A DNA stretch of 64,000 nucleotides from NCBI RefSeq assembly GCF_014646635.1, contig NZ_BMNQ01000001.1, positions 119,976-183,975 of the forward strand, given 5' to 3'. Source of the DNA: Lentibacillus kapialis. GTDB lineage: Bacteria > Bacillota > Bacilli > Bacillales > Amphibacillaceae. A program made the position numbers and the translations under genes. Shown here one piece after another: positions 45,032 through 53,868 of the stretch; the stretch's first letter is position 1, and each line of letters begins with the position of its first letter. Below the pieces are notes generated by a model. That model was not told where the DNA came from, did not search any database, and saw nothing but the letters and a program-made list of their open reading frames with translations.

Positions 45032-46528
45032 ATGGTTATTTTAACGGGTAAAACATTGACACTGGACGAAGTGATTCGTGTTGTGGAAGACAAGGAAAAA
45101 GTTGACCTGTCTGAGGAAACAGAACAGACGTTGATAAAAAGCAGAGAAACGGTGGAGAAAATGGTTCAAAAAAAAGAGACGATGTACGGTATTAACACAG
45201 GCTTTGGGAAGTTTAGTGATGTGATTATTGATGAAGCAGATCTTGAGACGTTGCAGCTAAACTTGATCCATTCCCATGCGTGTGGTGTCGGAACACCATT
45301 TTCTGAAATAATTAGCCGGACAATGCTTTTGCTCCGTACTAATGCACTTTTAAGAGGGTATTCCGGTGTTCGTCCGGACCTGGTCAGACAAATGATAGCA
45401 CTACTTAATGCCGGTATTCACCCGGTTGTCCCACAGCAGGGTTCGCTGGGTGCGAGCGGTGACTTAGCACCACTGGCCCATCTCGCTCTGCCGCTGTTAG
45501 GGCAAGGTGATGTCTTTTATCAGAATAAACAAATGCCGGCAATGAAGGCGCTTTCTGATGTGTCGATTGAACCTATTACATTGCAGGCAAAGGAAGGGCT
45601 TGCCCTGATTAATGGTACGCAAGCTATGACAGCTGTGGGTGTGGTCACATGCTTGGAGATGGAACAACTTCTTTATCAGAGTGAAAGGGTCGCATCCATG
45701 ACGTTGGAGGGATTGCGCGGGATTATCGATGCCTTTGATCATGATGTGCACAGGCTACGTGGTCATCAGGAGCAAATTGACGTGGCTGCACGCATTTGTG
45801 AAAGTCTGAAGGATAGCCAGCTTACTACACGCCAAGGGGAGGAAAGGGTTCAGGATGCCTATTCGTTAAGGTGCATCCCTCAAGTTCTGGGTGCTTCATG
45901 GCAAACATTAAATAACGTTAAGGAAAAGCTTGAAATCGAGATGAACGCTGTGACTGATAACCCGTTAATTTTCGCTGAGCACGATAAGGTAGTCTCCGGT
46001 GGAAATTTTCATGGTGAACCAATCGCATTTGCCATGGACTTTTTAAAGCTGGGGATCGCAGAGATGGCCACTATTTCCGAACGCAGGGTTGAACGACTTG
46101 TCAATCCACAACTGAATGACTTGCCGCCTTTTCTAAGTGCGAACCCCGGCCTTGAATCCGGTGCGATGATTATGCAGTATACCGCCGCATCACTCGTTTC
46201 GGAAAATAAAACCCTGGCACATCCGGCGAGTGTCGACTCGATTCCGTCGTCAGCGAATCAGGAGGACCATGTCAGCATGGGCACGATTGCAGCACGCCAT
46301 GCACGGCAGATGCTCGGCAATGCACGCCGTGTGATTGCCATTGAATTAATATGTGCGATGCAAGCAGCTGAATACCGGGGAACGGAGCAAATGGCTGTAC
46401 AGACGAGGTTTTTTTACGATCGTGCCCGTGCGATTGTGCCGGCGATTTCCGGGGACAGAGTGTTTGCTGAAGATATAGAAAGCCTGACATGCTGGCTGCA
46501 ATCAGAAAATAGGGAACAATGGGGATGA
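45032..46528 (+). CDS. hutH: Histidine ammonia-lyase
   Basis: A 498-residue enzyme. The Ala141-Ser142-Gly143 triad in [14 protein letters not shown] forms the MIO cofactor. Tyr52 in [13 protein letters not shown] and the C-terminal QEDHVSMG segment complete the usual active site. It removes ammonia from histidine to give urocanate, the first step of histidine use. No hutP, hutU, hutI or hutG gene is adjacent, so the remainder of the pathway must be elsewhere. GGAGGGG lies before the ATG. Confidence 0.95.
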   Translation: MVILTGKTLTLDEVIRVVEDKEKVDLSEETEQTLIKSRETVEKMVQKKETMYGINTGFGKFSDVIIDEADLETLQLNLIHSHACGVGTPFSEIISRTMLLLRTNALLRGYSGVRPDLVRQMIALLNAGIHPVVPQQGSLGASGDLAPLAHLALPLLGQGDVFYQNKQMPAMKALSDVSIEPITLQAKEGLALINGTQAMTAVGVVTCLEMEQLLYQSERVASMTLEGLRGIIDAFDHDVHRLRGHQEQIDVAARICESLKDSQLTTRQGEERVQDAYSLRCIPQVLGASWQTLNNVKEKLEIEMNAVTDNPLIFAEHDKVVSGGNFHGEPIAFAMDFLKLGIAEMATISERRVERLVNPQLNDLPPFLSANPGLESGAMIMQYTAASLVSENKTLAHPASVDSIPSSANQEDHVSMGTIAARHARQMLGNARRVIAIELICAMQAAEYRGTEQMAVQTRFFYDRARAIVPAISGDRVFAEDIESLTCWLQSENREQWG

Positions 46529-46555
46529 AAAGAGCCTGTCCTAGAGGCTCTCATA

Positions 46556-46885
46556 TCATGTGTTTGATTGTTCAGCATAATCAGATGGCATCCAGTTATC
46601 AGCCCAATTTTGGATTTCCTGGATCACAGGTTTAAGAGCCTTTCCTTTATCAGATAAAGAATACTCAATGCGAACTGGAAATTCAGAATATATATTGCGT
46701 TCAACAATATTTTCTTTTTCAAGCATTTTCAGTCGGTCAGAGAGCAATCGTCCACTTATAGGCAAATCGGTTTCCATTTCGGAAAAACGTTTGGTGCCAT
46801 TCAACAGCTCAAACAGTATAAGGCCGACCCAGCGTTTACTGAGAATTCCCATTGCACCTTCAAAGCGCGGACATAAATCAGCCAT
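46556..46885 (-). CDS. HxlR family transcriptional regulator
   Basis: A 109-residue winged-helix protein of the HxlR/DUF24 family (GAMGILSKRWVGLILFELLNG, FSEMETDLPISGRLLSDRLKMLE, RIEYSLSDKGKAL). Cys5 is the single conserved N-terminal cysteine used as a thiol switch in relatives such as YodB. It binds DNA as a dimer and probably represses its own promoter or the divergent aminopeptidase gene, by position only. GAGAGGTG lies upstream. Confidence 0.88.
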   Translation of the reverse strand: MADLCPRFEGAMGILSKRWVGLILFELLNGTKRFSEMETDLPISGRLLSDRLKMLEKENIVERNIYSEFPVRIEYSLSDKGKALKPVIQEIQNWADNWMPSDYAEQSNT

Positions 46886-47058
46886 GCATTTTCACCTCTC
46901 TGATGAAGGATAATACGATTACGAAAAGTAACCTGATTCAATCATAACACAATACCCTCAATTGGTAAATTAAGCAGCTGCCGACTTTACTCAATTATTT
47001 GGCGATTATTGGCATTTATGAAATAATAACATTATAAAAAATTTTGGAGGTAACTTTA

Positions 47059-48303
47059 ATGGCAGATCAAAAAACAAAGGAAAAGTATGCTGAGCTTGCG
47101 CTGCGTACAGGTGTCAATTTACAGGAAAATCAAGCACTGATGATCAATGCGCCGGTTGAAGGAGCGGATTTCACCCGGATCGTTGCCAAAAAGGCATATG
47201 AGATGGGGGCTAAGGATGTACATATCAACTGGTCGGATGATGAGCTGACCTTGTTGAAATATGAAAATGCGCCGGACGAGGTCATCGAGAATTTTCCGGA
47301 CTGGCGGGTTAATCTGTATGAATCGTATGCTGAGGATGGGGCAGCTGTGCTGTCGATTCATTCAACAAACCCGGACTTGTTGAAAGATATAGATTCATCA
47401 AGAGTTGCGAAGGCAAATAAAGCATCGTCACAGGCTATGAAAAACTTTCGTCAATATACGATGAATGATCGGATTACGTGGTCAATTATAGCCATTCCGA
47501 CCGGTGATTGGGCACAAAAAGTTTTCCCGGACAAATCACGTGATGATGCACAAGCAAGTTTGTGGGATGCTATCGTTAGCATTGTACGTGTTGATCGGGA
47601 TGATCCGATTGCAGCGTGGGATGCGCATAATGAAATGCTGAGAACGGCAAGGGAAATATTAAACCGTAAAACGTATCAGAAGCTAATCTATAAAGCACCT
47701 GGAACGGATCTGGAAATCGGCCTTCCGGAAGGGCATATATGGAAGGGCGGTTCTGCGGCTTCCGAACAGGGGACGACCTTCAATCCGAATATGCCGACTG
47801 AAGAGGTTTTCTCGCTGCCGCATAAGTATCGTGTAAATGGAACGGTGGCAAGTACTAAGCCGCTCAACTATGGCGGCAGTCTGATTGATAATTTCAGTCT
47901 GACATTTAAGGATGGAAAAGTGGTTGACTTCAACGCTGAGCAAGGCGAAGAAACGCTTAAGCATCTGCTGGAAACCGATGAAGGTGCAAGTCGTCTCGGC
48001 GAGGTGGCGCTTGTGCCGCATGAATCACCTGTTTCACAGTCAGGGCTGATTTTTTACAATACCTTGTTTGATGAGAATGCTTCATGCCATATCGCATTAG
48101 GCAAAGCCTATCCGACCAATTTAAAAGGCGGTGCTGATATGGACGATGACGCACTAGATAAGCATGGTGTGAATGACAGCTTGACTCACGTTGATTTCAT
48201 GATCGGGTCCGCAGATCTTGATATTGATGGTGTGCTGGAAGATGGCACAACGGAAGCGGTTTTCCGTAATGGCACATGGGCACTGAATGTGAAAGGCGAA
48301 TAG
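47059..48303 (+). CDS. M29 family metallo-aminopeptidase (AmpS-like)
   Basis: A 414-residue thermophilic-type aminopeptidase. The N-terminal alpha/beta domain has MINAPVEGADFTRIVAKKAYEMGA. The C-terminal metal domain has PTEEVFSLPHKYRVNG (Glu/His ligands), GEVALVPHESPVSQSGLIF and DFMIGSADLDIDG, as expected for a two-cobalt or zinc centre. It trims N-terminal residues from peptides in the cytosol. GGAGGT before the ATG at 47059 fixes the start. The stop is followed within 40 bp by the 21-bp repeat array. Confidence 0.92.
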   Translation: MADQKTKEKYAELALRTGVNLQENQALMINAPVEGADFTRIVAKKAYEMGAKDVHINWSDDELTLLKYENAPDEVIENFPDWRVNLYESYAEDGAAVLSIHSTNPDLLKDIDSSRVAKANKASSQAMKNFRQYTMNDRITWSIIAIPTGDWAQKVFPDKSRDDAQASLWDAIVSIVRVDRDDPIAAWDAHNEMLRTAREILNRKTYQKLIYKAPGTDLEIGLPEGHIWKGGSAASEQGTTFNPNMPTEEVFSLPHKYRVNGTVASTKPLNYGGSLIDNFSLTFKDGKVVDFNAEQGEETLKHLLETDEGASRLGEVALVPHESPVSQSGLIFYNTLFDENASCHIALGKAYPTNLKGGADMDDDALDKHGVNDSLTHVDFMIGSADLDIDGVLEDGTTEAVFRNGTWALNVKGE

Positions 48304-48338
48304 TCGTACTGGGCTGTATCGCGAATTAGGTGGGGCAA

Positions 48339-48937
48339 ACTCGTGCGAGAAAGCCATGAACTCGTGCGAGAAAGCCGCGAACTCGTGCGAGAGAGCCGCA
48401 AACTCGTGCGAGAAAGCCATGAACTCGTGCGAGAAAGCCATGAACTCGTGCGAGAGCGCCGCAAACTCGTGCGAGAGAGCCGCAAACTCGTGCGAGAGAG
48501 TCATGAACTCGTGCGAGAAAGCCATGAACTCGTGCGAGAGCGCCGCAAACTTGTGCGAGAGAGTCGCAAACTTGTGCGAGAGAGCCGCGAACTTGTGCGA
48601 GAGAGTCGCGAACTCGTGCGAGAGCGTCATGAACTCGTGCGAGAGAGTCGCAAACTCGTGCGAGAGAGTCGCAAACTTGTGCGAGAGAGTCGCAAACTTG
48701 TGCGAGAGAGTCGCAAACTCGTGCGAGAGAGCCGCGAACTTGTGCGAGAGAGTCGCAAACTCGTGCGAGAGAGTCGCAAACTCGTGCGAGAGAGTCGCAA
48801 ACTCGTGCGAGAAAGCCATGAACTCGTGCGAGAGAGTCGCAAACTCGTGCGAGAAAGCCATGAACTTGTGCGAGAGAGTCGCAAACTCGTGCGAGAGCGC
48901 CGCAAACTCGTGCGAGAGAGTCATGAACTCGTGCGAC
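48339..48937. repeat. Tandem array of 29 units of 21 bp
   Basis: The core CTCGTGCGAG, or CTTGTGCGAG in some units, recurs every 21 bp from 48340 to 48928 with no insertion or deletion. The 11-bp spacer varies among a few forms (AAAGCCATGAA, AGAGTCGCAAA, AGAGCCGCGAA, AGCGCCGCAAA). The core has dyad symmetry (CTCG-TG-CGAG). The unit is a multiple of three without stop codons, so long artificial reading frames appear on both strands. It lies between two convergent genes. Confidence 0.97.
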
Positions 48938-49023
48938 CAACATACGGGAACCCACTGGGTTTTGGCTAATCGGATTCCGATCTGTAAACGGATCCTTTAA
49001 CAACAATAATTAAGCTTAACTGA

Positions 49024-49062
49024 AAAAGGTGCCATGTTTCGTCAATTTAAACATGGCACCTT
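49024..49062. terminator. Bidirectional terminator before recQ
   Basis: AAAGGTGCCATGTTT and AAACATGGCACCTTT pair around a 9-bp loop. Confidence 0.85.
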
Positions 49063-49104
49063 TCACTTTTCGCGTTCTATTACAGGAGTGAATCTTTATA
49101 GTTT

Positions 49105-51252
49105 TTAAATCAGTTCATTCTTTACCAGGACCGCTTTAATCTTTGTATAATCATATTCATCTGGCAATGATTCCTTTAAAGGCTTTAATCTTGGAACCTC
49201 CAGTTCATGACGTGCAGTCAAAATGGCAGTTTCCTCCTCTTGATTGAAAAATATTTCCCATGCCAGCGGGTGTCCTTCCTTAAAAGCCTTAAAAATATGT
49301 GTTTCAATGGTTTGTGATGTCAGCTCCCGGATGAGGGCAATATCTTTGATTGGTTTGCCGGATTGGAACATCGTATAACTGATCATGTGGCTCGGCCGGT
49401 CATCAGTTTGTTCCCTCTTTTGGGCAACAGGTGCGGTGCCGGCTATTTTAACAGGTTTTGAGGCGCCGGGATTATTCTGGTGCCATTCTTTTACGGCTGA
49501 CAGGAATGTTTCACCATATTGGTCGTATTTCTTTTCTCCGATACCTTTAATTGACAGCATATCTTCTTTCGTTTCCGGAAAGTAACGGCTGATTTCCTTT
49601 AACGTAGCATCGGAAAACAGCACGTATGGCGGGACACCTTGTTCGTCTGCCATTTGTTTCCGCAATTCGCGCAATGAAGCGAACAGCTCCTCCTGATAGT
49701 CTGCTGCTTCGTTTGAAGGAATGGGTGCCGTATACATCCAGACAGTAAGCTTGCCTTTCAAAACATCGACTGAATTCTGATTGAGCTGTAGCGTCGGAAA
49801 CTTCCCGTCCTGTGTTACAAGTAATCGCTCAGCAACCAGAAACTGAATGCGCTCTGTGAGCTCTTTTTCCGTATAGGCAGATAGTATGCCATAAGTGGAA
49901 ATCATGTGCAGGCGGAATTGATGCAATCGGCTGTCCTTGGATCCTTTCAGTACTTTTGCTGTCATGTTTACCCCGAAACGTTCTCCCATACGTTTGACAC
50001 ACGACAGAATCATTTGTGCTTCTTCTGTGATGTCAATCCGTTCCTGACGGTAAAGGCAATTGCTGCAGCGGCCGCAGTTGTTTCCGGTTCTGCTGTCATC
50101 ATTAAAATATTCAAGAATATAGGCTGTCAGACAGCCATGTGTATGACAATAATTAATCATTGCCTGCAGTTTGCGGTATTCATTTTGTTTGGCATGTTCA
50201 TCAAGCAATGATTGTTCGATTAAAAATTTTTGCAGCTGGACATCCTGCGGCGAGAACAGCAGAATGCAATCAGCATGCTCGCCGTCGCGTCCCGCTCTGC
50301 CTGCTTCCTGATAGTAAGCTTCAATCGTCATGGGCATGGCATAATGAATGATAAACCGCACGTTTGATTTATCAATACCCATGCCAAATGCATTGGTTGC
50401 AATCATAACTGTTTTCTCGTCGTGAATAAATGAAGCCTGTGCTTCTTTACGCTCATCTTCTGTAAGACCGGCATGGTATTTGGCCGCAGAAAAGCCGCGC
50501 TTAGTCAACTGTTCATACAATGTATCGGCTTGTTTGCGTGTGGCGGTATAAATAATACCCGATTCATTCCGATGTTCCTTCATAAACGAACGGATGTAGG
50601 TCGCCTTATCTTTTCCTTTGATCACATGAAACGAAAGGTTCTCACGTTCAAAACCGGTTTTTACGACATTTTGCTTTTCAATATGTAACAGTGCCTGGAT
50701 GTCAGCTGTCACTTCGTCGGTGGCAGTGGCTGTCAAAGCGACCGTGACTGGAATGCTCGGAAGCTGTTTTAAGTTCGGGATAATGGAACGGTAGCTTGGC
50801 CTGAAGTCATGCCCCCATTGGGAAATACAGTGTGCTTCATCAAATGCCACCAGTGCAATTTGAATCCGGCGTAGCGCAGAAATGAACGCAGATGATTCGA
50901 AACGTTCAGGTGCGACATAGACAAACTTATAGTTGCCTGCTTCGATACCGCGGAGACGTGATTGTTGTTCGCCGGCTGTCAGTGAGCTATTTATGTAGAC
51001 AGCGGGAATCCCTAAAGCCTGAAGCGCATCCACCTGGTCTTTCATGAGTGAAATAAGCGGGGAGATAATGATGGCAACACCATCCAGGGCCATGCCGGGA
51101 ATTTGGTAGCACAATGATTTACCGCCGCCTGTCGGCATGACTGCCAATGTGTTACGACCGTCCGTAATGTTGTCTATTGTTTGTTTCTGTCCGGTGCGAA
51201 ATGTATCATACCCAAAATATGTTTGCAGGATTTGCTCAGCATTTTCCGTCAT
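49105..51252 (-). CDS. recQ: ATP-dependent DNA helicase RecQ
   Basis: A 715-residue helicase. Walker A PTGGGKS is at 40-46 and the DEAH box at 138-141 (FDEAHCISQWGHDFRPSY). The helicase C lobe has QEAGRAGRDG. The RQC zinc cluster has CGRCSNC near 376-382. An HRDC domain follows at about 515-590, then a C-terminal helix-turn-helix region (SYTMFQSGKPIKDIALIRELTSQTIETH). It unwinds DNA 3' to 5' in recombination and replication repair. AAAAGGAG precedes the ATG at 51252; the in-frame start at 51285 is less likely. Confidence 0.94.
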   Translation of the reverse strand: MTENAEQILQTYFGYDTFRTGQKQTIDNITDGRNTLAVMPTGGGKSLCYQIPGMALDGVAIIISPLISLMKDQVDALQALGIPAVYINSSLTAGEQQSRLRGIEAGNYKFVYVAPERFESSAFISALRRIQIALVAFDEAHCISQWGHDFRPSYRSIIPNLKQLPSIPVTVALTATATDEVTADIQALLHIEKQNVVKTGFERENLSFHVIKGKDKATYIRSFMKEHRNESGIIYTATRKQADTLYEQLTKRGFSAAKYHAGLTEDERKEAQASFIHDEKTVMIATNAFGMGIDKSNVRFIIHYAMPMTIEAYYQEAGRAGRDGEHADCILLFSPQDVQLQKFLIEQSLLDEHAKQNEYRKLQAMINYCHTHGCLTAYILEYFNDDSRTGNNCGRCSNCLYRQERIDITEEAQMILSCVKRMGERFGVNMTAKVLKGSKDSRLHQFRLHMISTYGILSAYTEKELTERIQFLVAERLLVTQDGKFPTLQLNQNSVDVLKGKLTVWMYTAPIPSNEAADYQEELFASLRELRKQMADEQGVPPYVLFSDATLKEISRYFPETKEDMLSIKGIGEKKYDQYGETFLSAVKEWHQNNPGASKPVKIAGTAPVAQKREQTDDRPSHMISYTMFQSGKPIKDIALIRELTSQTIETHIFKAFKEGHPLAWEIFFNQEEETAILTARHELEVPRLKPLKESLPDEYDYTKIKAVLVKNELI

Positions 51253-51368
51253 GGTTCCAATTCTCCTTTTCCCTTCACCCCGCATGCAACAGTCAGCGGG
51301 AGCGGGGGGAATAACTTCTAAACATAGACATGTTACCCTCCTATCCTAACATATTTTAAAAATAAATA

Positions 51369-51689
51369 GGGTCAACACCAAAATCTATGGTTGAAATGAA
51401 TGAGTGAATATAGTAGTGAAACTAGCTAGCGGAGGAAAAACACGGAGACTCCTGTGGGAATGCGCAGTGTGAAGACCCCGCAGAAAAAGCGACCTTCTTT
51501 TTCGAGGAGGCTGAGGACAAGCCCACGGAAAGCGACGAGCGAAACATCCATCGAATGAGCTACGAGTTGCGAGGAGTGCTGCTTCACCGAAAAACTTGCA
51601 ACACGACGAGCACACTAGTGTTTTTTCGAAGCGACTGCTGACGTCAACATGACATCTAATTTGTCAACCATAAATTTTGGTGAACAGCC
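51369..51689 (+). mobile_element. MITE-like element, copy 1 (321 bp)
   Basis: The left end GGGTCAACACCAAAAT and the complement of the right end, GGCTGTTCACCAAAAT, form imperfect terminal inverted repeats that continue into TCTATGGTTGA. The exact 9-bp direct repeat AAATAAATA flanks it (51360-51368 and 51690-51698). The interior holds TAGCGGAGGAAAAACACGG and a CCCGCAG segment with internal hairpins, and no transposase. The 8-9 bp duplication and GG ends would fit an ISL3-like parent; that is a guess. Confidence 0.85.
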
Positions 51690-51723
51690 AAATAAATAAG
51701 CTGGTAAATTTGACGCGCACGTG

Positions 51724-53010
51724 TCAGACAGCAGATGGCTTGCGTTTGAATAAATAGCCGATCACTCCGCCGGCGATTGCCGGAACGAGCCATCCGAGTC
51801 CAAGAGAGAAAAAGGGCAAATATGACATGACTGACGTGACCGCCGGCATTTCAAGACCAAATTCGGTCAGACCATCATATAACGCTATAACAACCGTAAG
51901 AAGAATCGCCCCCCGGTATACAGCCTGTGCCTCTCCAAAGATCCTATGTAAAAATGTCAGGATGATCAGGACAATTGCTATTGGGTAAATGAATGTCAGA
52001 ACTGGCACAGAAACACTTATGATCGTATTCAGCCCCTGATTGGCAATCAAGTAGCTGCCGAATGTGACCAATGCAATAATCCATTGGTATGAAACGCCGC
52101 TCATCTTATGGAAAAACTGACCGCATGCGACGACCAGACCAACAGATGTTGTGAAACAGGCCAGCGCGACAATAATTCCCAACAATAACGCGCCAAATGT
52201 ACCAAACATCATATCAGCGGCGCCTGATAAAATAGCCCCGCCATTGGAAAAACTGCCTTCAGGTGCCATCCGTGAACCAATCCAGCCAATGGACGTGTAA
52301 ACAGCTGTCAACCCGATGCCCGCAACCAATCCTGCTTTCAAAGTCGATTTTACAAGGCCAGTGCCAGAAGAGACGCCGCGATCTTTGAATGCCCCCACAA
52401 CAATGATGCCAAATGCGAGTGCTGCTATTGCATCCATGGTCAGATAACCTTCAACAAAGCCTGTAAAAAATGGTGCTTGCGTATATTTTTCATCGGGCGT
52501 TTCCGGTATAGAATGAAGCAGCATGAATCCTCCGACGCAAAGCACAATGATGGCCAGCAACAAGACAGGTGTCAGAAACTGTCCAATCCGGTCAACCATC
52601 TTTGACGGATTCCGGCTGACAACATAGACAAGCACGAAAAAGACAGTTGTAAATAGGAACAATAATAATGCCGATCCGTTTGTAAATGGTTCCATGCTCA
52701 TTTCAAATGCAACAGTCGCTGCACGGGGAATACCGAAAAATGGACCGATAGCGAGGTATACCATAGATGTAAAAACGAAGCCGAATAAAGGGTGCACCCG
52801 GTCTGCGAGTTCCCTTGCATCGTTTTTAACATAAGAAACGGCAGCAACGGCAAGTACAGGCAGGCCCACGCCGGTCAAAACAAATCCGGCAATTGCCGGC
52901 CAAAAGGATGTCCCGGATTGGATTCCCAAAGTTGGTGGATAAATTAAGTTGCCTGCACCAAAAAATAATGCAAATAACATAAAACCGATGGTGAGAAAAT
53001 CTTTTTTCAT
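51724..53010 (-). CDS. brnQ: Branched-chain amino acid transport carrier BrnQ
   Basis: A 428-residue 12-helix symporter of the LIVCS family. It starts KKDFLTIGFMLFALFFGAGNLIYPPTLG, the family signature, and has the EGYLTMDAIAALAFGIIVV segment. It imports leucine, isoleucine and valine with sodium or protons. AAGGAG precedes the ATG at 53010. MITE-like copies flank the gene on both sides, one 35 bp past its stop and the other 62 bp before its start, so the upstream copy may affect the promoter. Confidence 0.93.
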   Translation of the reverse strand: MKKDFLTIGFMLFALFFGAGNLIYPPTLGIQSGTSFWPAIAGFVLTGVGLPVLAVAAVSYVKNDARELADRVHPLFGFVFTSMVYLAIGPFFGIPRAATVAFEMSMEPFTNGSALLLFLFTTVFFVLVYVVSRNPSKMVDRIGQFLTPVLLLAIIVLCVGGFMLLHSIPETPDEKYTQAPFFTGFVEGYLTMDAIAALAFGIIVVGAFKDRGVSSGTGLVKSTLKAGLVAGIGLTAVYTSIGWIGSRMAPEGSFSNGGAILSGAADMMFGTFGALLLGIIVALACFTTSVGLVVACGQFFHKMSGVSYQWIIALVTFGSYLIANQGLNTIISVSVPVLTFIYPIAIVLIILTFLHRIFGEAQAVYRGAILLTVVIALYDGLTEFGLEMPAVTSVMSYLPFFSLGLGWLVPAIAGGVIGYLFKRKPSAV

Positions 53011-53072
53011 GATGGCTTGCTCCTTCTAAAGTCACTTTTATTTACCACAATTAAGTAAATAGTCAGAAAATA

Positions 53073-53306
53073 GGGCCAACACCAAAATCTATGGTTGAAT
53101 TGTGAATATAGTAGTAAAACTAGCTAGCGGAGGAAAAACACGGAGACTCCTGTGGGAATGCGCAGTGTGAAGACCCCGCAGAAAAAGCGACCTTCTTTTT
53201 CGAGGAGGCTGAGGACAAGCCCACGGAAAGCGTAGTGTTTTTCCGAAGCGACTGCTTACGTCAACATGACATCTGATTTGTCAACCATAGATTTTGGTGA
53301 ACAGTC
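53073..53306 (+). mobile_element. MITE-like element, copy 2 (234 bp)
   Basis: Same orientation and ends as copy 1, but it lacks about 85 bp of the interior (after CCCACGGAAAGCG). It is flanked by the direct repeat AGAAAATA (53065-53072 and 53307-53314), different from that of copy 1. It sits between brnQ and its likely upstream promoter region. Confidence 0.85.
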
Positions 53307-53868
53307 AGAAAATATAGGTTAAAAATAATTTAAATTGCCACAAAACAAAAACAGCTTAACAAAGTACATAATAGCTTGTCAATGCGTTTGGCTCCGTAAG
53401 TGTGACGTTTTTGTCAGCGTTACTTAAAACTGCACCGCCTTGCACTTATCGGTCCTTTTCATCCTTCTATTTGAATACACACTTAAACCGAGGTTATATT
53501 TTTTCGGACTAAATTGTTTACATTCACTTTCTTCCCATTTAAAATAACTTTACATTACACTAAACGGCTTTATGATTCACATGATACTTATCAAACTTGA
53601 AAACGGTAAAGCGATTATGCTTGTTTGTCAAATCTTCTCTTTGTTCTCCCTGTAAGTGATAAAATCACTCTGCTTACAGGGAATCAGTTTTCAATATCAT
53701 ACGGGAAAATGCATATAACGGACATTAATCCGCCATAAAACGTCGGCTCACTGTTTGTAAATGTCCGATTCGTTCAACTAACATTCAGTGGAAAACCATC
53801 CACTGAATGACGTTTCACTTTATATTCTGATTGTTTATGGAAAGTATATAGTTAAAAGGGGGGCAGTT
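53307..53868. other. Long intergenic region upstream of the antiporter gene
   Basis: No gene was seen. Near 53385-53475 is a diverged relative of the repeat at 57681. CCCTGTAAG with CTTACAGGG (about 53648-53681) encloses GTGAT and ATCAC, and CATTCAGTGGA with TCCACTGAATG (about 53780-53807) forms a hairpin 60 bp before the antiporter start. Either may regulate the antiporter. Confidence 0.5.

Noticed and set aside
48339..48937. CRISPR array
   Set aside because: The repeat is too short (10-bp core), spacers are 11 bp and nearly identical, and no cas gene is present.
48154..49006. Several long overlapping reading frames on both strands (up to 256 codons) through the 21-bp array
   Set aside because: A 21-bp unit without stop codons leaves several frames open automatically. 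The peptides are pure seven-residue repeats, there are no ribosome sites, and one frame runs over the end of the aminopeptidase gene.
51360..53314. brnQ as cargo of a composite transposon
   Set aside because: The two flanking elements have different target duplications and no transposase, so each inserted separately; brnQ is a core-type gene.
53307..53868. T-box or other known riboswitch upstream of brnQ or the antiporter
   Set aside because: No T-box sequence and no specifier loop were found; only simple hairpins are visible.
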